Positions 18,238 through 26,363 of a stretch of 64,000 nt of DNA are shown here, piece after piece (the first letter of the stretch is position 1; each line of letters begins with the position of its first letter). Below the pieces are notes generated by a model. The model saw only the letters and a program-made list of their open reading frames with translations. It had not been told where the DNA came from and searched no databases. The stretch comes from Candidatus Metaruminococcus caecorum (lineage in GTDB: Bacteria; Bacillota; Clostridia; Oscillospirales; Ruminococcaceae): assembly GCA_904420045.1 (NCBI GenBank), contig CAJFTY010000008.1:1-64000 (forward strand). The letters are read 5' to 3'. Position numbers and translations under genes: made by a program.

Positions 18238-20007
18238 TTACGCCTCCTGTGCCACTTTCCACTGAACGGAAGTCCGGTAATCGTCCCACATGCGGCTGAA
18301 CAAACCGCCTTTTTTCGTCAGTTCTCCGCAGGTTCCGCTTTCCACGATCCTGCCGCCTGCGAGCACGTAGATGCGGTCGGCATCCACCACAGTGGAAAGC
18401 CGGTGTGCGATCATGATGACCGTCTTTCCTTTGGACAGCGCGGAAAACGCCTGCTGAACCTTCGCCTCGTTGTCGGGATCCGCAAACGCTGTGGCTTCGT
18501 CCAAAAGAATAACCGGCGCATTTTTCAGCATCGCCCGTGCAATGGCGATCCGCTGCTGCTCGCCCCCGGACAGATACACACCTTTGGTCCCCACCACGGT
18601 GTCCACCCCCAAGGGGAGCTTTTCAACAATGTCCATGCACTGGGCTGCCCTGAGCGCTTCCAGGATTTCATCCCGAGTGGCGTCCGGCCTGCCCATGCGG
18701 ACGTTTTCTAGGATCGATGCTTTCATCAGGCGGCTGTTTTGAAATACGAAGGAAACCGTATCCATTAATTGGTTTTTCCTGATCTCCCGCACATCCACTC
18801 CTCCGATTAGCACCCGGCCGCTCTGTGGATCAAAAAAGCGGGCAATCAGGTTGGCAAGGGTGGTTTTTCCCCCTCCGGAGGGGCCCACCAGCGCCACAGT
18901 CTGTCCGGCGTCAACGTGAATGGACACGTGATCTACGGCGTTTTTCTCTCCGTCATAACTGTAGCACACGTCCTGAAGATCCACCGCTCCGTCTCGGGGA
19001 AGCTTGGGGTCTGCGGGCTCAGAAAGCGGTCTTAAATTAAGCACGCTATCGATCCGCTGCATGGCATCGTCTACAATCATGGCGTTCTCACTCTGAAACA
19101 TGATTTTTGTCAGCGTCACTGAGATCACCGGCGTGATGATGATGTAAAACAACAGGTTCAGAAGAAATTCGCCGGTCACTCCGCCCTGTGTAAACCCAAT
19201 TCCCGCAGCGATCAAAAAGGCGAACACGCTGTTGATGGCCGCCGTGTAAAACATCATCGGCCCCCGCAGCTGCTTGGTATAGGCGATCACCCAGGTTCCA
19301 TAGCGGTCAATGGAGCCCTTGAATTTTTTGAAGGAAAACACCGTTTGCCCAAAGGTTTTGACCACCGGGATTCCCCGGACGTATTCCACCGCTTCGTTGG
19401 ACATATCATCCAAGGCGTTTTGATATTCCGCCATCTTCTTCTGCATGTTGGAACCAGTCATGCACATCATGATCCCAAAGCCCATCGCCACGGGGACCAG
19501 GCTTAACAGTCCCAGCCGCCAATCAAAAATCAAAAGCAGCGCCAGCAGTCCCAGAGGCGTTGCGATGGCACCCGCCTTGTCAGGAAGCTGATGGGCCAAA
19601 TAGGTTTCGGTGGCGGCGCTGGACTCGTTGACGATCTTGCGCAGCTTTCCACTGCCAAAGTTTTCCGCAAACCCCAACGGAAGCTTGACAATATGACGCA
19701 TAGCGGAGCTGCGGATGTTGGAGGCGACCCGGAACGCCGCCATATGGGAACACATCAGCGCGGCGATGTACACAATGACCGCCACAACGGCGAACAGCAC
19801 TGCCATCCAGCCGTTGTGCGTCAGGTTCTGCGCGGCGCCGAAGTCCGGCGCGGTGTCGATGACTTCTTGCAAGATCTTCCAGATGTACCAGAAAGGCACC
19901 AGCGCAATGAACGCACTGAGCGCCGACAGAATCCAGGAAGAATAGGTGAAAAACCGGTGATTCCCGGCATATCCCATCAGCCTGGAAAGGTTGGATTGTT
20001 TTTTCAT
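18238..20007 (-). CDS. ABC transporter, fused membrane/ATPase subunit (first of a heterodimeric pair)
   Basis: 589 residues with an N-terminal six-helix transmembrane domain and a C-terminal ATPase domain (Walker A VGPSGGGKTT, signature LSGGEQQR, Walker B VILLDEATAFAD). In the Walker B/D-loop region ATAFAD replaces the usual ATASLD, hinting at a degenerate site as in other heterodimeric exporters. ATG at 20007 has AGGAGG seven bases upstream; the ATG two codons earlier is one base from it. The DtxR-type operator 3 lies 79 bases upstream, and the TetR gene lies further up on the same strand, so the pair may answer to two regulators. Confidence 0.9.
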   Translation of the reverse strand: MKKQSNLSRLMGYAGNHRFFTYSSWILSALSAFIALVPFWYIWKILQEVIDTAPDFGAAQNLTHNGWMAVLFAVVAVIVYIAALMCSHMAAFRVASNIRSSAMRHIVKLPLGFAENFGSGKLRKIVNESSAATETYLAHQLPDKAGAIATPLGLLALLLIFDWRLGLLSLVPVAMGFGIMMCMTGSNMQKKMAEYQNALDDMSNEAVEYVRGIPVVKTFGQTVFSFKKFKGSIDRYGTWVIAYTKQLRGPMMFYTAAINSVFAFLIAAGIGFTQGGVTGEFLLNLLFYIIITPVISVTLTKIMFQSENAMIVDDAMQRIDSVLNLRPLSEPADPKLPRDGAVDLQDVCYSYDGEKNAVDHVSIHVDAGQTVALVGPSGGGKTTLANLIARFFDPQSGRVLIGGVDVREIRKNQLMDTVSFVFQNSRLMKASILENVRMGRPDATRDEILEALRAAQCMDIVEKLPLGVDTVVGTKGVYLSGGEQQRIAIARAMLKNAPVILLDEATAFADPDNEAKVQQAFSALSKGKTVIMIAHRLSTVVDADRIYVLAGGRIVESGTCGELTKKGGLFSRMWDDYRTSVQWKVAQEA

Positions 20008-20085
20008 GAACATACCTCCTTTAAACGTGCGCTTATACAGAGGACGGCTCCGCCCGCAACAGCAAAACCGTGCCTTACTGCCATT

Positions 20086-20103
20086 AGTTAGTTTTAACTA
20101 ACC
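20086..20103. promoter_or_regulatory. Operator 3, same core motif, before the ABC pair
   Basis: AGTTAG-TTTTAA-CTAACC, containing the perfect palindrome GTTAGTTTTAACTAAC (20087-20102). It shares core and spacing with operators 1 and 2 and lies between tetR and the ABC genes, just upstream of a plausible promoter (TTGCGG, 16 bases, TATAAG). Confidence 0.8.
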
Positions 20104-20126
20104 TCAAAGCAAAAAGAACAGGGCCG

Positions 20127-20738
20127 TTACAGCCCCATAATTTTTGACCAGCCAGCGGTATAAAATTCCCGCAGGTCGTGGACATACTGTTTGGAATGCT
20201 CCCGCGGCATATCGTGGACGACAATTTCAAAAAATCCGGAAAACATGCCGCTGACCAAAATATGTTCCAGCTGGCTGTCCAGTTCCCGAGGTGCGTATCC
20301 GGTGCTTTTCAGCACATTGATAAAACGGTGGGTGCATTCCACCTCAATTTCCACCATGGTGTGGACAAAGTGCTCGTACTCGGTGCCCTCTGAACAGCAG
20401 AGAATCAGCTTAAAGGCATCAAAATGTTCGTAAATATAGTCGATCATCCAGTCCATACAGGTGCCGGAGATATCCCCCATGCGCGCCGGCTGCTGATCCG
20501 GCGGCAGGCAGGCAAATATCTCTTGCGCCTCTTGAAACTTTTCCAGTAAGGTTCGGGCAGGTTCCCCTACCAATGCGTCGAACAGTTCTTCCTTACTTTT
20601 AAAATACCCGTAAAAAGCGCCGGTGGTTACACCGGCTTCTTTGACGATCGTCCGTAAAGAGGCGGCGCGAAAGCCTTTTTTCAGAAACTCTTTTTGTCCC
20701 GCAGCCAGAATATTTTGACGGGTGCTAAGCTGTTCCAA
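20127..20738 (-). CDS. TetR/AcrR-family transcriptional regulator
   Basis: 203 residues. The N-terminal HTH domain is typical (LRTIVKEAGVTTGAFYGYFKSKEELF); the C-terminal helical ligand-binding domain contains a DWMIDYIYEHFDAFKLILC stretch. The start is taken as TTG at 20738 (EQLSTRQNILAAG follows), with AAGGGG ten bases upstream; the frame extends 12 codons further to an ATG at 20774, but that would run through the palindromic site at 20754-20768 and lacks a ribosome binding site. It probably controls itself and perhaps the ABC pair downstream on the same strand. Confidence 0.9.
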   Translation of the reverse strand: MEQLSTRQNILAAGQKEFLKKGFRAASLRTIVKEAGVTTGAFYGYFKSKEELFDALVGEPARTLLEKFQEAQEIFACLPPDQQPARMGDISGTCMDWMIDYIYEHFDAFKLILCCSEGTEYEHFVHTMVEIEVECTHRFINVLKSTGYAPRELDSQLEHILVSGMFSGFFEIVVHDMPREHSKQYVHDLREFYTAGWSKIMGL

Positions 20739-20753
20739 TACAATCCCGCCCCT

Positions 20754-20782
20754 TATAACACTGTTATATATCACTGTTATAG
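20754..20782. promoter_or_regulatory. Likely TetR autoregulatory operator
   Basis: TATAACA-C-TGTTATA (20754-20768) is a perfect 15-base palindrome, followed by a second half-like copy CACTGTTATA (20772-20781). It lies 16 bases upstream of the TTG start. Confidence 0.7.
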
Positions 20783-20819
20783 TATATTCAATTCTGTTCT
20801 GGTTGTCAAGGGTTCAGAC

Positions 20820-20860
20820 AAAAAATCCCCTTTTCCCATGATGGGAAAAGGGGATTTTTT
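20820..20860. terminator. Intrinsic terminator after the cupin/flavoprotein operon
   Basis: AAAAAATCCCCTTTTCCCAT and its complement form a perfect hairpin ending in TTTTTT; symmetric, so it works in both directions. Confidence 0.9.
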
Positions 20861-20869
20861 CGTGAAGAA

Positions 20870-21409
20870 TTACACCGAATGCCCCATTTGATAGGCCTGC
20901 TCCATAAACGAAGTGGTATCCACCTCGCCTTTGTTCCAGACGCCGGTGGCGTACAGCACGCCTTTTTCCACTGCTCCTTCCAGACATTCTTCCGTAAAGC
21001 CCCGAAAGCCGACCATGGTGCGTTCCAGATTTTCCTGCTGGGTATCCGCAGCGGTTAGGATAAAATAAAAGTCCTTGCCGGTGATCTCCTGATACCGGGG
21101 CACCGTGCGGTCAATCAGTGTTTTCATCTGCGCGTCCATCGTATAAAAATACACCGGTGTCGCCATCACAATCACATCCGCGCCGCACATTTTGTCCAAA
21201 ATCTCCGCCATTTGATCCTTCTGCACGCAGCGATGGGTGGTGTTACATGCCCCGCAGCCGGTGCAGTACCGGATCTCCTGATCCCGCAGAGAAAGAAGCT
21301 CCACGTGGTTTCCCGCATCTTTGGCCCCCAGTTCGAACTGTCTGCACAGGGTTTCTGAGTTTCCGTTCTTGCGGGGAGAGCCCGATAAAATCAATACGTT
21401 TTTGTTCAT
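20870..21409 (-). CDS. Flavodoxin-family NADPH-dependent FMN reductase / iron-sulfur flavoprotein-like
   Basis: 179 residues. FMN-binding loop LSGSPRKNGNSETL at the N-terminus, a Cys-rich segment CTGCGACNTTHRCVQKD that resembles the cluster-binding segment of iron-sulfur flavoproteins, and MATPVYFYTMDAQMKTLIDR, which is typical of this reductase family. It probably reduces quinones, nitro or similar electrophiles. The start at 21409 has AGGAGG seven bases upstream and overlaps the cupin stop (ATGA), so the genes are coupled. A MerR-type promoter upstream suggests induction by electrophile stress. Confidence 0.9.
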   Translation of the reverse strand: MNKNVLILSGSPRKNGNSETLCRQFELGAKDAGNHVELLSLRDQEIRYCTGCGACNTTHRCVQKDQMAEILDKMCGADVIVMATPVYFYTMDAQMKTLIDRTVPRYQEITGKDFYFILTAADTQQENLERTMVGFRGFTEECLEGAVEKGVLYATGVWNKGEVDTTSFMEQAYQMGHSV

Positions 21410-21831
21410 GGCCGATCCTCCTGTTCCTCCAGCCGGCAGTACTCTTGTTCCGTCACCGGCTCCACCCACTCATTGGAGCCGCCAGGAGCGGGAATCTCAA
21501 TGGCGATGTGAGAAAACCAGCTGTCCCGGGCCGCGCCGTGCCAGTGTTTCACCTCAGCAGGGATGTGAACCGCATCCCCCGGCAGAAGCCTGCGGGGAGG
21601 CTGTCCTTCCTGCTGATACCATCCCTTTCCGCCGGTGACCAGCAAAATCTGTCCGCCCAGGTGATGAATATGCCACCAATTGCGGCAGCCAGGTTCAAAG
21701 GTGACGTGCATGGTGGGAACTCCCTGCGTTGTCAGTACCGCCAGATAGCTTTTGCCTGAAAAATAGTCTGCATAAGCGTCATTTGGTTCTCCCAACGGGA
21801 ATACAGCGTCTGTACCCAAATGTTGATCCAT
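21406..21831 (-). CDS. Cupin-domain protein
   Basis: 141 residues forming one cupin barrel: HVTFEPGCRNWWHIHH supplies the metal-binding His pair (motif 1) and PGDAVHIPAEVKHWHGA motif 2. Resembles the carboxymuconolactone/AraC-type small cupins that accompany aldehyde or quinone reductases. AGGAGG lies eight bases before the ATG. First gene of a two-gene operon with the FMN reductase under a MerR-type promoter. Substrate unknown. Confidence 0.88.
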   Translation of the reverse strand: MDQHLGTDAVFPLGEPNDAYADYFSGKSYLAVLTTQGVPTMHVTFEPGCRNWWHIHHLGGQILLVTGGKGWYQQEGQPPRRLLPGDAVHIPAEVKHWHGAARDSWFSHIAIEIPAPGGSNEWVEPVTEQEYCRLEEQEDRP

Positions 21832-21892
21832 TGTAAATCCTCCTTATCCGCTGGAGATCGGCGGTTTTCCGCCAAAACTCCGTTCTGTTTTT

Positions 21893-21923
21893 AGACTAAC
21901 ACTTGGAGTACACTCCATGTCAA
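21893..21923 (-). promoter_or_regulatory. MerR-family-type promoter/operator
   Basis: Minus strand: -35 TTGACA (21918-21923), 19-base spacer, -10 TAGTCT (21893-21898). The over-long spacer contains the perfect palindrome TGGAGTGTACTCCA (21904-21917), the classic arrangement for MerR regulators, close to NmlR/AdhR-type sites (CTTGGAGT-N2-ACTCCAAG). No merR gene is present in the window. Confidence 0.8.
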
Positions 21924-22079
21924 GGGAATTTTTTATTTTTTACATGAGGACAAAAAAGGATACCTTTCAAAACAAATTGGGCATTCTTTAAAAGGACAAA
22001 CCGCTGTCAAAATACTGCCTGGGAATTCCCGCTGTCAGGAATGTAAGAATTCTGTAGGAAGTTCTTCATAACTTTCGCA

Positions 22080-22108
22080 TTGAATTTTTAAACTGTGTTT
22101 GCTATGCT
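22080..22108 (+). promoter_or_regulatory. Sigma-A-type promoter of the TVP38 gene
   Basis: -35 TTGAAT (22080-22085), 17 bases, -10 TATGCT (22103-22108), 34 bases before the ATG. Confidence 0.6.
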
Positions 22109-22141
22109 AAATATAGTGAGTAAGAAACCGGAGGACGCTTT

Positions 22142-22885
22142 ATGAAGCAAAAGACAAAAGATACAATTAAAAACGATAAAAAATCCTTCGTGAAATTTAT
22201 CATCTTTGGAATCGTACTGCTGATTATTGTGGCGATTACCATCAAGCTTCTGCCCTGGATCATTTCCTTAAAAGACCAGGCGGCCCGGGATCAGCTTCGG
22301 GACTATATTCATTCCTTTGGTATCTGGGGATGGCTGGTCGCCCTGGGGATCCAGATTCTTCAAGTGATTGTCGCTCTGATTCCCGGAGAGCCCATCGAGA
22401 TTATCGCCGGCGTGCTGTACGGAACAGCCGGAGGAATGCTCACCTGCCTGCTGGGCTGTTTAATCGGAACAATCATCATCTTTTACATGGTCAAGCTTTT
22501 GGGATACTCCTTTGTACGAACGATTATTTCCGAGGAAAAGATGCACAAGCTCAAATTCATGCAAAATGAAAAGCGGCTGGAATTAGTGGTCTTTATCCTG
22601 TTTTTTATTCCTGGAACGCCCAAAGACGTGTTGACCTATTTTGTTCCTCTGACCTCCATCAAACCCATCCATTTTTTCCTGATTTCCACCTTTGCACGCA
22701 TCCCCTCGGTAATTTCTTCCACCTTTGTAGGATCGGCGTTGGACAAAGGGAATCTGGCAGTCAGCATCGGCGTATTTCTCGCTACAGGCGTGGTGGGTAT
22801 TGCGGGAATCTTTCTAAACGACCGTGTGATGAAATACTTCGAAAAACGCAAAGAAGAACGGGAAAAGAAAAAAATAGAACGGTGA
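22142..22885 (+). CDS. TVP38/TMEM64 (VTT/DedA-like) family membrane protein
   Basis: 247 residues with a lysine-rich N-terminus, about five to six hydrophobic segments and the VTT-domain features: PGEPIEIIAGVLYGTAGGML and FFIPGTPKDVLTYFVPLTS. The family includes lipid scramblase-like proteins and DedA transporters in the cytoplasmic membrane; the specific cargo is unknown. GGAGG lies eight bases before the ATG. It is a single-gene unit between its own promoter and a strong shared terminator. Confidence 0.9.
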   Translation: MKQKTKDTIKNDKKSFVKFIIFGIVLLIIVAITIKLLPWIISLKDQAARDQLRDYIHSFGIWGWLVALGIQILQVIVALIPGEPIEIIAGVLYGTAGGMLTCLLGCLIGTIIIFYMVKLLGYSFVRTIISEEKMHKLKFMQNEKRLELVVFILFFIPGTPKDVLTYFVPLTSIKPIHFFLISTFARIPSVISSTFVGSALDKGNLAVSIGVFLATGVVGIAGIFLNDRVMKYFEKRKEEREKKKIER

Positions 22886-22925
22886 CGATCATCATCCGCC
22901 CCCAGGTAAAACCGGGGACTGTTGC

Positions 22926-22980
22926 GAAAGGGCCCAAACACCTCCGCCTCCTACGACAGCGGAGATGTTTGGGCCCTTTC
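22926..22980. terminator. Long bidirectional intrinsic terminator
   Basis: GAAAGGGCCCAAACA-C-CTCCGC pairs with GCGGAG-A-TGTTTGGGCCCTTTC over about 21 base pairs, between convergent TVP38 and CDF genes. Confidence 0.85.
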
Positions 22981-23006
22981 AATCATCTGCTCAAACCATT
23001 TCAGAA

Positions 23007-23885
23007 TCAACGATCCGGGTTCACGTGCACCATGCAGTGCCTTGCCTGGGGGAATTCCCGCTCTACCGACCGGTGCACCGACTCCGCAATCCGGTGGGCT
23101 TCAGATAGCGGAAGGGACGCATCCGCCTGAATATCCACATCCACATAAAACCAGGAGGAAAACATCCGGGTTTTCATCTCGTCGATCCCCAGCACTCCCT
23201 GTTGGGACAAGATCACCCGGCGGATGGATTCTTCTGTCTGTTCGTCGCAGGCTTCATCGGTGAGCTTTGCCACCGACTCCTTGGCGATGTCAAACGCCAC
23301 CTTCAGAATCAGAAGCGCAATGACAATCGACGCGATGGGATCAAGTATGGGAAAGCCCAGCCTTGCTCCTGCAATGCCTGCAAGGCTCCCCACGGAGGAC
23401 AGCGCGTCGGAACGATGATGCCAGGCGTCCGCCATCAATGCCTGGGAACCGAGCTTTTTCGCCGCGTTTCGGGTGTACCAGTACATCCACTCCTTGACGG
23501 CGATGGAAACTCCCGCTGCCGCCAGAGCCAGCGCTCCCGGAGACGATAGACGTCCTAAAAACGCAAGCTGCGCGTTTTGACACGCCTGGCGGATAATGAC
23601 TAGGCCGGTCATCAGCAAAATAGACGCCAGTACCAGCGCGGCCACCGATTCAAACCGATCGTGTCCATACCGGTGCTTTTGATCGGGCGCTTTGCTTCCA
23701 AGGTTGACTCCAGCGATCACCACCAGGGTGCTGAACACATCGGAGGCGGAATGCGCCGCGTCGGAGATCATAGCGCCGGATCGGGCGATTATTCCCACAA
23801 AAAGCTTTGCTGCCGACAGAATCCCATTGATTGCAAGGGAAACAGCGGACACCCGGTTGGCAATTTTTGTGTTTTGTCTGTCCAT
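23007..23885 (-). CDS. Cation diffusion facilitator (CDF) transporter
   Basis: 292 residues, six membrane helices and a C-terminal cytoplasmic domain. The transport-site motifs are in TM2 (SDAAHSASDV, Asp and His/Asp) and TM5 (DAWHHRSDALSS, His and Asp), the pattern of FieF/MamB-type divalent exporters (Zn, Fe or Mn). The C-terminal domain (YVDVDIQADASLPLSEAHRI) has the ferredoxin-like fold of the family. The metal cannot be read with certainty; the HxxxD in TM5 is compatible with Zn/Fe. Single gene, transcribed toward the terminator at 22926-22980. Confidence 0.95.
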   Translation of the reverse strand: MDRQNTKIANRVSAVSLAINGILSAAKLFVGIIARSGAMISDAAHSASDVFSTLVVIAGVNLGSKAPDQKHRYGHDRFESVAALVLASILLMTGLVIIRQACQNAQLAFLGRLSSPGALALAAAGVSIAVKEWMYWYTRNAAKKLGSQALMADAWHHRSDALSSVGSLAGIAGARLGFPILDPIASIVIALLILKVAFDIAKESVAKLTDEACDEQTEESIRRVILSQQGVLGIDEMKTRMFSSWFYVDVDIQADASLPLSEAHRIAESVHRSVEREFPQARHCMVHVNPDR

Positions 23886-23977
23886 AAGAGCCTTGATTCC
23901 TCTTTTCCCATGATCCGCCGTCTAAAATGCATGGACGGCCGTTTTTATCATGGTATGCCCATAACGCAAAAGAGGTG

Positions 23978-24016
23978 AAAAACGCCCCGTTCCAAACAGG
24001 AACGGGGCGTTTTTTG
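23978..24016 (-). terminator. Intrinsic terminator of glmS
   Basis: AAAAACGCCCCGTTCC-AAACA-GGAACGGGGCGTTTTTT, a 16-bp perfect stem just after glmS. Confidence 0.92.
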
Positions 24017-24075
24017 ACCGTTTCTTTTTAGGTTAGGTGTTTCCCCTTCCCGAACGGCAGGAGAAACCCACACAG

Positions 24076-25896
24076 CTATTCCACCGTGACGCTCTTGGCC
24101 AGGTTGCGGGGTTTATCCACGTCGCAGCCACGCAGCACCGAGGTGTGATAGGCGAATAGCTGCAACGGCACTACCGCCAACATAGGAGCCAGGACTTCCT
24201 CTACCTGGGGGATTTCCAGCACAAAGTCCCCGAGCTGTCCGGCAAGCTCCGCCCCCTGCTGGCAAAGCAACAGCACTTTTGCTCCCCGGGCCTTGACCTC
24301 CTTAATGTTGCCGATCATCTTTTCGTACAGGGACTCCTGGGTGGCAACCGCAATCACCGGCATGTTCTCGGTAATCAGTGAAATGGTGCCATGTTTTAAT
24401 TCCCCGGCTGCATACGCTTCGCTGTGGATATAGGAAATTTCTTTCAGCTTTAAAGAGCCCTCCAGAGACAGGGCGTAGTCCAGACCTCTTCCAATAAAGA
24501 ACAGATCCTCGGAATCTTTAAATTCACTCGAAAACGCTTTGCAGGCGTCGCTTGATTCCAGTACCTTGCTGATCAAATCGGGGATTTCCATCAGCTTGGC
24601 GGTCAAATCCTTCACCTGAGTCTCGTTTAACCGCTCCCGGACCAGCGCCAGTTTAAAGGCCAGCAGATACATGACGGACATCTGAACAGAATACGCCTTG
24701 GTGGAGGCCACGGCGATTTCCGGACCCGCCCAGGTGTAGATCACGCTGTCCGCCTCACGCGCGATGGAAGATCCCACCACGTTGACCACCGCCAGGGTGT
24801 GCGCCCCCCGTTTTTTCGCCAGGCGCAGGGCCGCCAAAGTGTCGGCGGTCTCCCCCGACTGGGAGATGATGACCACCAGGTCTTTTGCATCTAAAATCGG
24901 ATCCCGGTACCGGAACTCGGACGCGATGTCCACATCCACGGGAACCCGGGCGAGCTTTTCAATGACATATTTGCCCACCATTCCCGCGTGCATGGCGGTT
25001 CCGCAGGCCACTACATGGATTTTGTCAAAGCTTTTTAAAACCTCGTCGGTCAGGGATTCCACCTTCAGGTCGGGCAGGCCGTTTTCCACCCGGGGGGACA
25101 CCGTATCCCGGATGGCCTTGGGCTGTTCGTGGATTTCCTTGAGCATAAAGTGGTCGTAACCGCCCTTTTCTGCGGATTCGATATCCCAGGTAGCGGTCAA
25201 AACCTCTTTGCGGACCGGCTGGCCGTTTACGTCTACGATCTCCACCTTGTCTTTGGTCAGGGTGACGATCTCGTTTTCCTCCAGCAGGTAGTAGTCGCGG
25301 GTGTATTTTAAGATCGCGGGGATATCCGAGGCGATAAAGTTTTCCCCCTGCCCCAGGCCCACGATCAGCGGGCTGTCTTTACGCACCGCGTACAGGGTAT
25401 CCGGCCGGTCTTTGAATAGAATTCCCAGCGCGTAGCTGCCCTTGATGTCATGAAGGGCCTTTTTAATGGTCTCCACCGGATCGCCGTTGTAATAATAGTC
25501 CAACAGCTTCGCCACGGTCTCGGTATCGGTCTGGGAGACAAACTGATACCCCTTGCCCTCCAAAAACTCCTTGAGCTGTAAATAGTTTTCAATGATGCCG
25601 TTGTGGACGATGGAGAGCTTATCGCTGCCGTGGGGATGGGAGTTTACATCCGAAGGCTCCCCGTGGGTGGCCCAACGGGTGTGCCCGATTCCGCAGTGGC
25701 CGTGAGGCCGGCCGACAGCGTCCATTTTCTTTTCCATATCGTCCAGGCGACCCTTTGATTTGACGGTTTTAATGGTTCCGTTTTCAAAGATCGCCACACC
25801 GGCGGAATCGTATCCCCGGTACTCCAGTTTTCGCAGGCCGTCCACCAAAACATTGGACGAATCCTTTTCGCCTATATATCCAACAATACCACACAT
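24076..25896 (-). CDS. glmS: Glutamine-fructose-6-phosphate aminotransferase (isomerizing)
   Basis: GlmS makes glucosamine-6-phosphate from fructose-6-phosphate and glutamine, the first step to UDP-GlcNAc and peptidoglycan. The 606-residue protein starts at 25896 with MCGIVGYIG (Cys2 is the glutaminase nucleophile after Met removal); the longer open frame upstream is only ribozyme leader. Class II glutaminase domain 1-230, then two SIS domains (SQSGETADTLAAL, GPEIAVASTKAYSVQ) and the C-terminal KPRNLAKSVTVE signature. Upstream lies a glmS ribozyme that cleaves the mRNA when glucosamine-6-phosphate is plentiful. Confidence 0.98.
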   Translation of the reverse strand: MCGIVGYIGEKDSSNVLVDGLRKLEYRGYDSAGVAIFENGTIKTVKSKGRLDDMEKKMDAVGRPHGHCGIGHTRWATHGEPSDVNSHPHGSDKLSIVHNGIIENYLQLKEFLEGKGYQFVSQTDTETVAKLLDYYYNGDPVETIKKALHDIKGSYALGILFKDRPDTLYAVRKDSPLIVGLGQGENFIASDIPAILKYTRDYYLLEENEIVTLTKDKVEIVDVNGQPVRKEVLTATWDIESAEKGGYDHFMLKEIHEQPKAIRDTVSPRVENGLPDLKVESLTDEVLKSFDKIHVVACGTAMHAGMVGKYVIEKLARVPVDVDIASEFRYRDPILDAKDLVVIISQSGETADTLAALRLAKKRGAHTLAVVNVVGSSIAREADSVIYTWAGPEIAVASTKAYSVQMSVMYLLAFKLALVRERLNETQVKDLTAKLMEIPDLISKVLESSDACKAFSSEFKDSEDLFFIGRGLDYALSLEGSLKLKEISYIHSEAYAAGELKHGTISLITENMPVIAVATQESLYEKMIGNIKEVKARGAKVLLLCQQGAELAGQLGDFVLEIPQVEEVLAPMLAVVPLQLFAYHTSVLRGCDVDKPRNLAKSVTVE

Positions 25897-26019
25897 AACG
25901 GTTCTTTCCTTTCTATTCGTATCAAACAGAAGGTCCCTTCCGGCGGGTCTGCGCCGGAGGAACACATAACCAATCGTCCGGAGCGCGGCCCCGGATTTCG
26001 ATGTACATTCTTTTCTTTT

Positions 26020-26161
26020 GGACAACCCTTTTGTTCCGCAGTCTCCCGCGTATTTGTGGGCTGCCTGACGACCCCGTTTTTACAGGACCGGGAGGGCATC
26101 CGCCGAATCCTTCGATCACCCTCCGCCTCGTTAACCCGCCCCCAAAAGCAGGTCTGGCGCT
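26020..26161 (-). ncRNA. glmS glucosamine-6-phosphate-activated ribozyme
   Basis: The minus-strand leader of glmS contains the conserved ribozyme elements in order: the cleavage-site context TTGCAA|GCGCCAGACC (cut expected between 26161 and 26160), GTTAACGAGG (consensus GTTGACGAGG), ATCGAAGGATTCGGCGGATG (consensus ATCGA...TTCGGCGGATG), CCTCCCGG, and a 3' portion with GGAACAAAAGGG like the conserved GGACAAAGG of P4. GlcN6P binding triggers self-cleavage, which destabilises the mRNA. A promoter 26 bases upstream of the cut site fits the usual short 5' lead. Confidence 0.93.
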
Positions 26162-26186
26162 TGCAAATATTTCCATACAAAGTCTG

Positions 26187-26216
26187 TTTGTACGCTCAAA
26201 ACCTCCCTTTTGTCAA
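26187..26216 (-). promoter_or_regulatory. glmS promoter
   Basis: Minus strand -35 TTGACA (26211-26216), 18 bases, -10 TACAAA (26187-26192); transcription would start about 18 bases before the ribozyme cleavage site. Confidence 0.6.
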
Positions 26217-26314
26217 ATTTTTGTATAGAAAGATTCTACTATATTGTATCCAATTTTACAAAAAAGTCAATTGGAATTTGGTAACACGGTTATTACAAGA
26301 TATGTTTTTCCCCT

Positions 26315-26357
26315 CAAAAAAAGACGAAAGAACAGGAAAAACGCCTGTCCTTTCGCC
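26315..26357 (-). terminator. Intrinsic terminator of the RNHCP gene
   Basis: On the minus strand CGAAAGGACAGG-CGTTTTT-CCTGTTCTTTCG followed by TCTTTTTTTT. Confidence 0.85.
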
Positions 26358-26363
26358 CAATGG

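Noticed and set aside
21832..22141. FMN or other riboswitch before the cupin or TVP38 gene
   Set aside because: The region is explained by a MerR-type promoter on one strand and a sigma-A promoter on the other; no aptamer motif seen.
23886..23977. NiCo or Mn riboswitch before the CDF transporter
   Set aside because: The leader is under 100 bases with one weak hairpin (CCGTC/GACGG) and none of the conserved loops.
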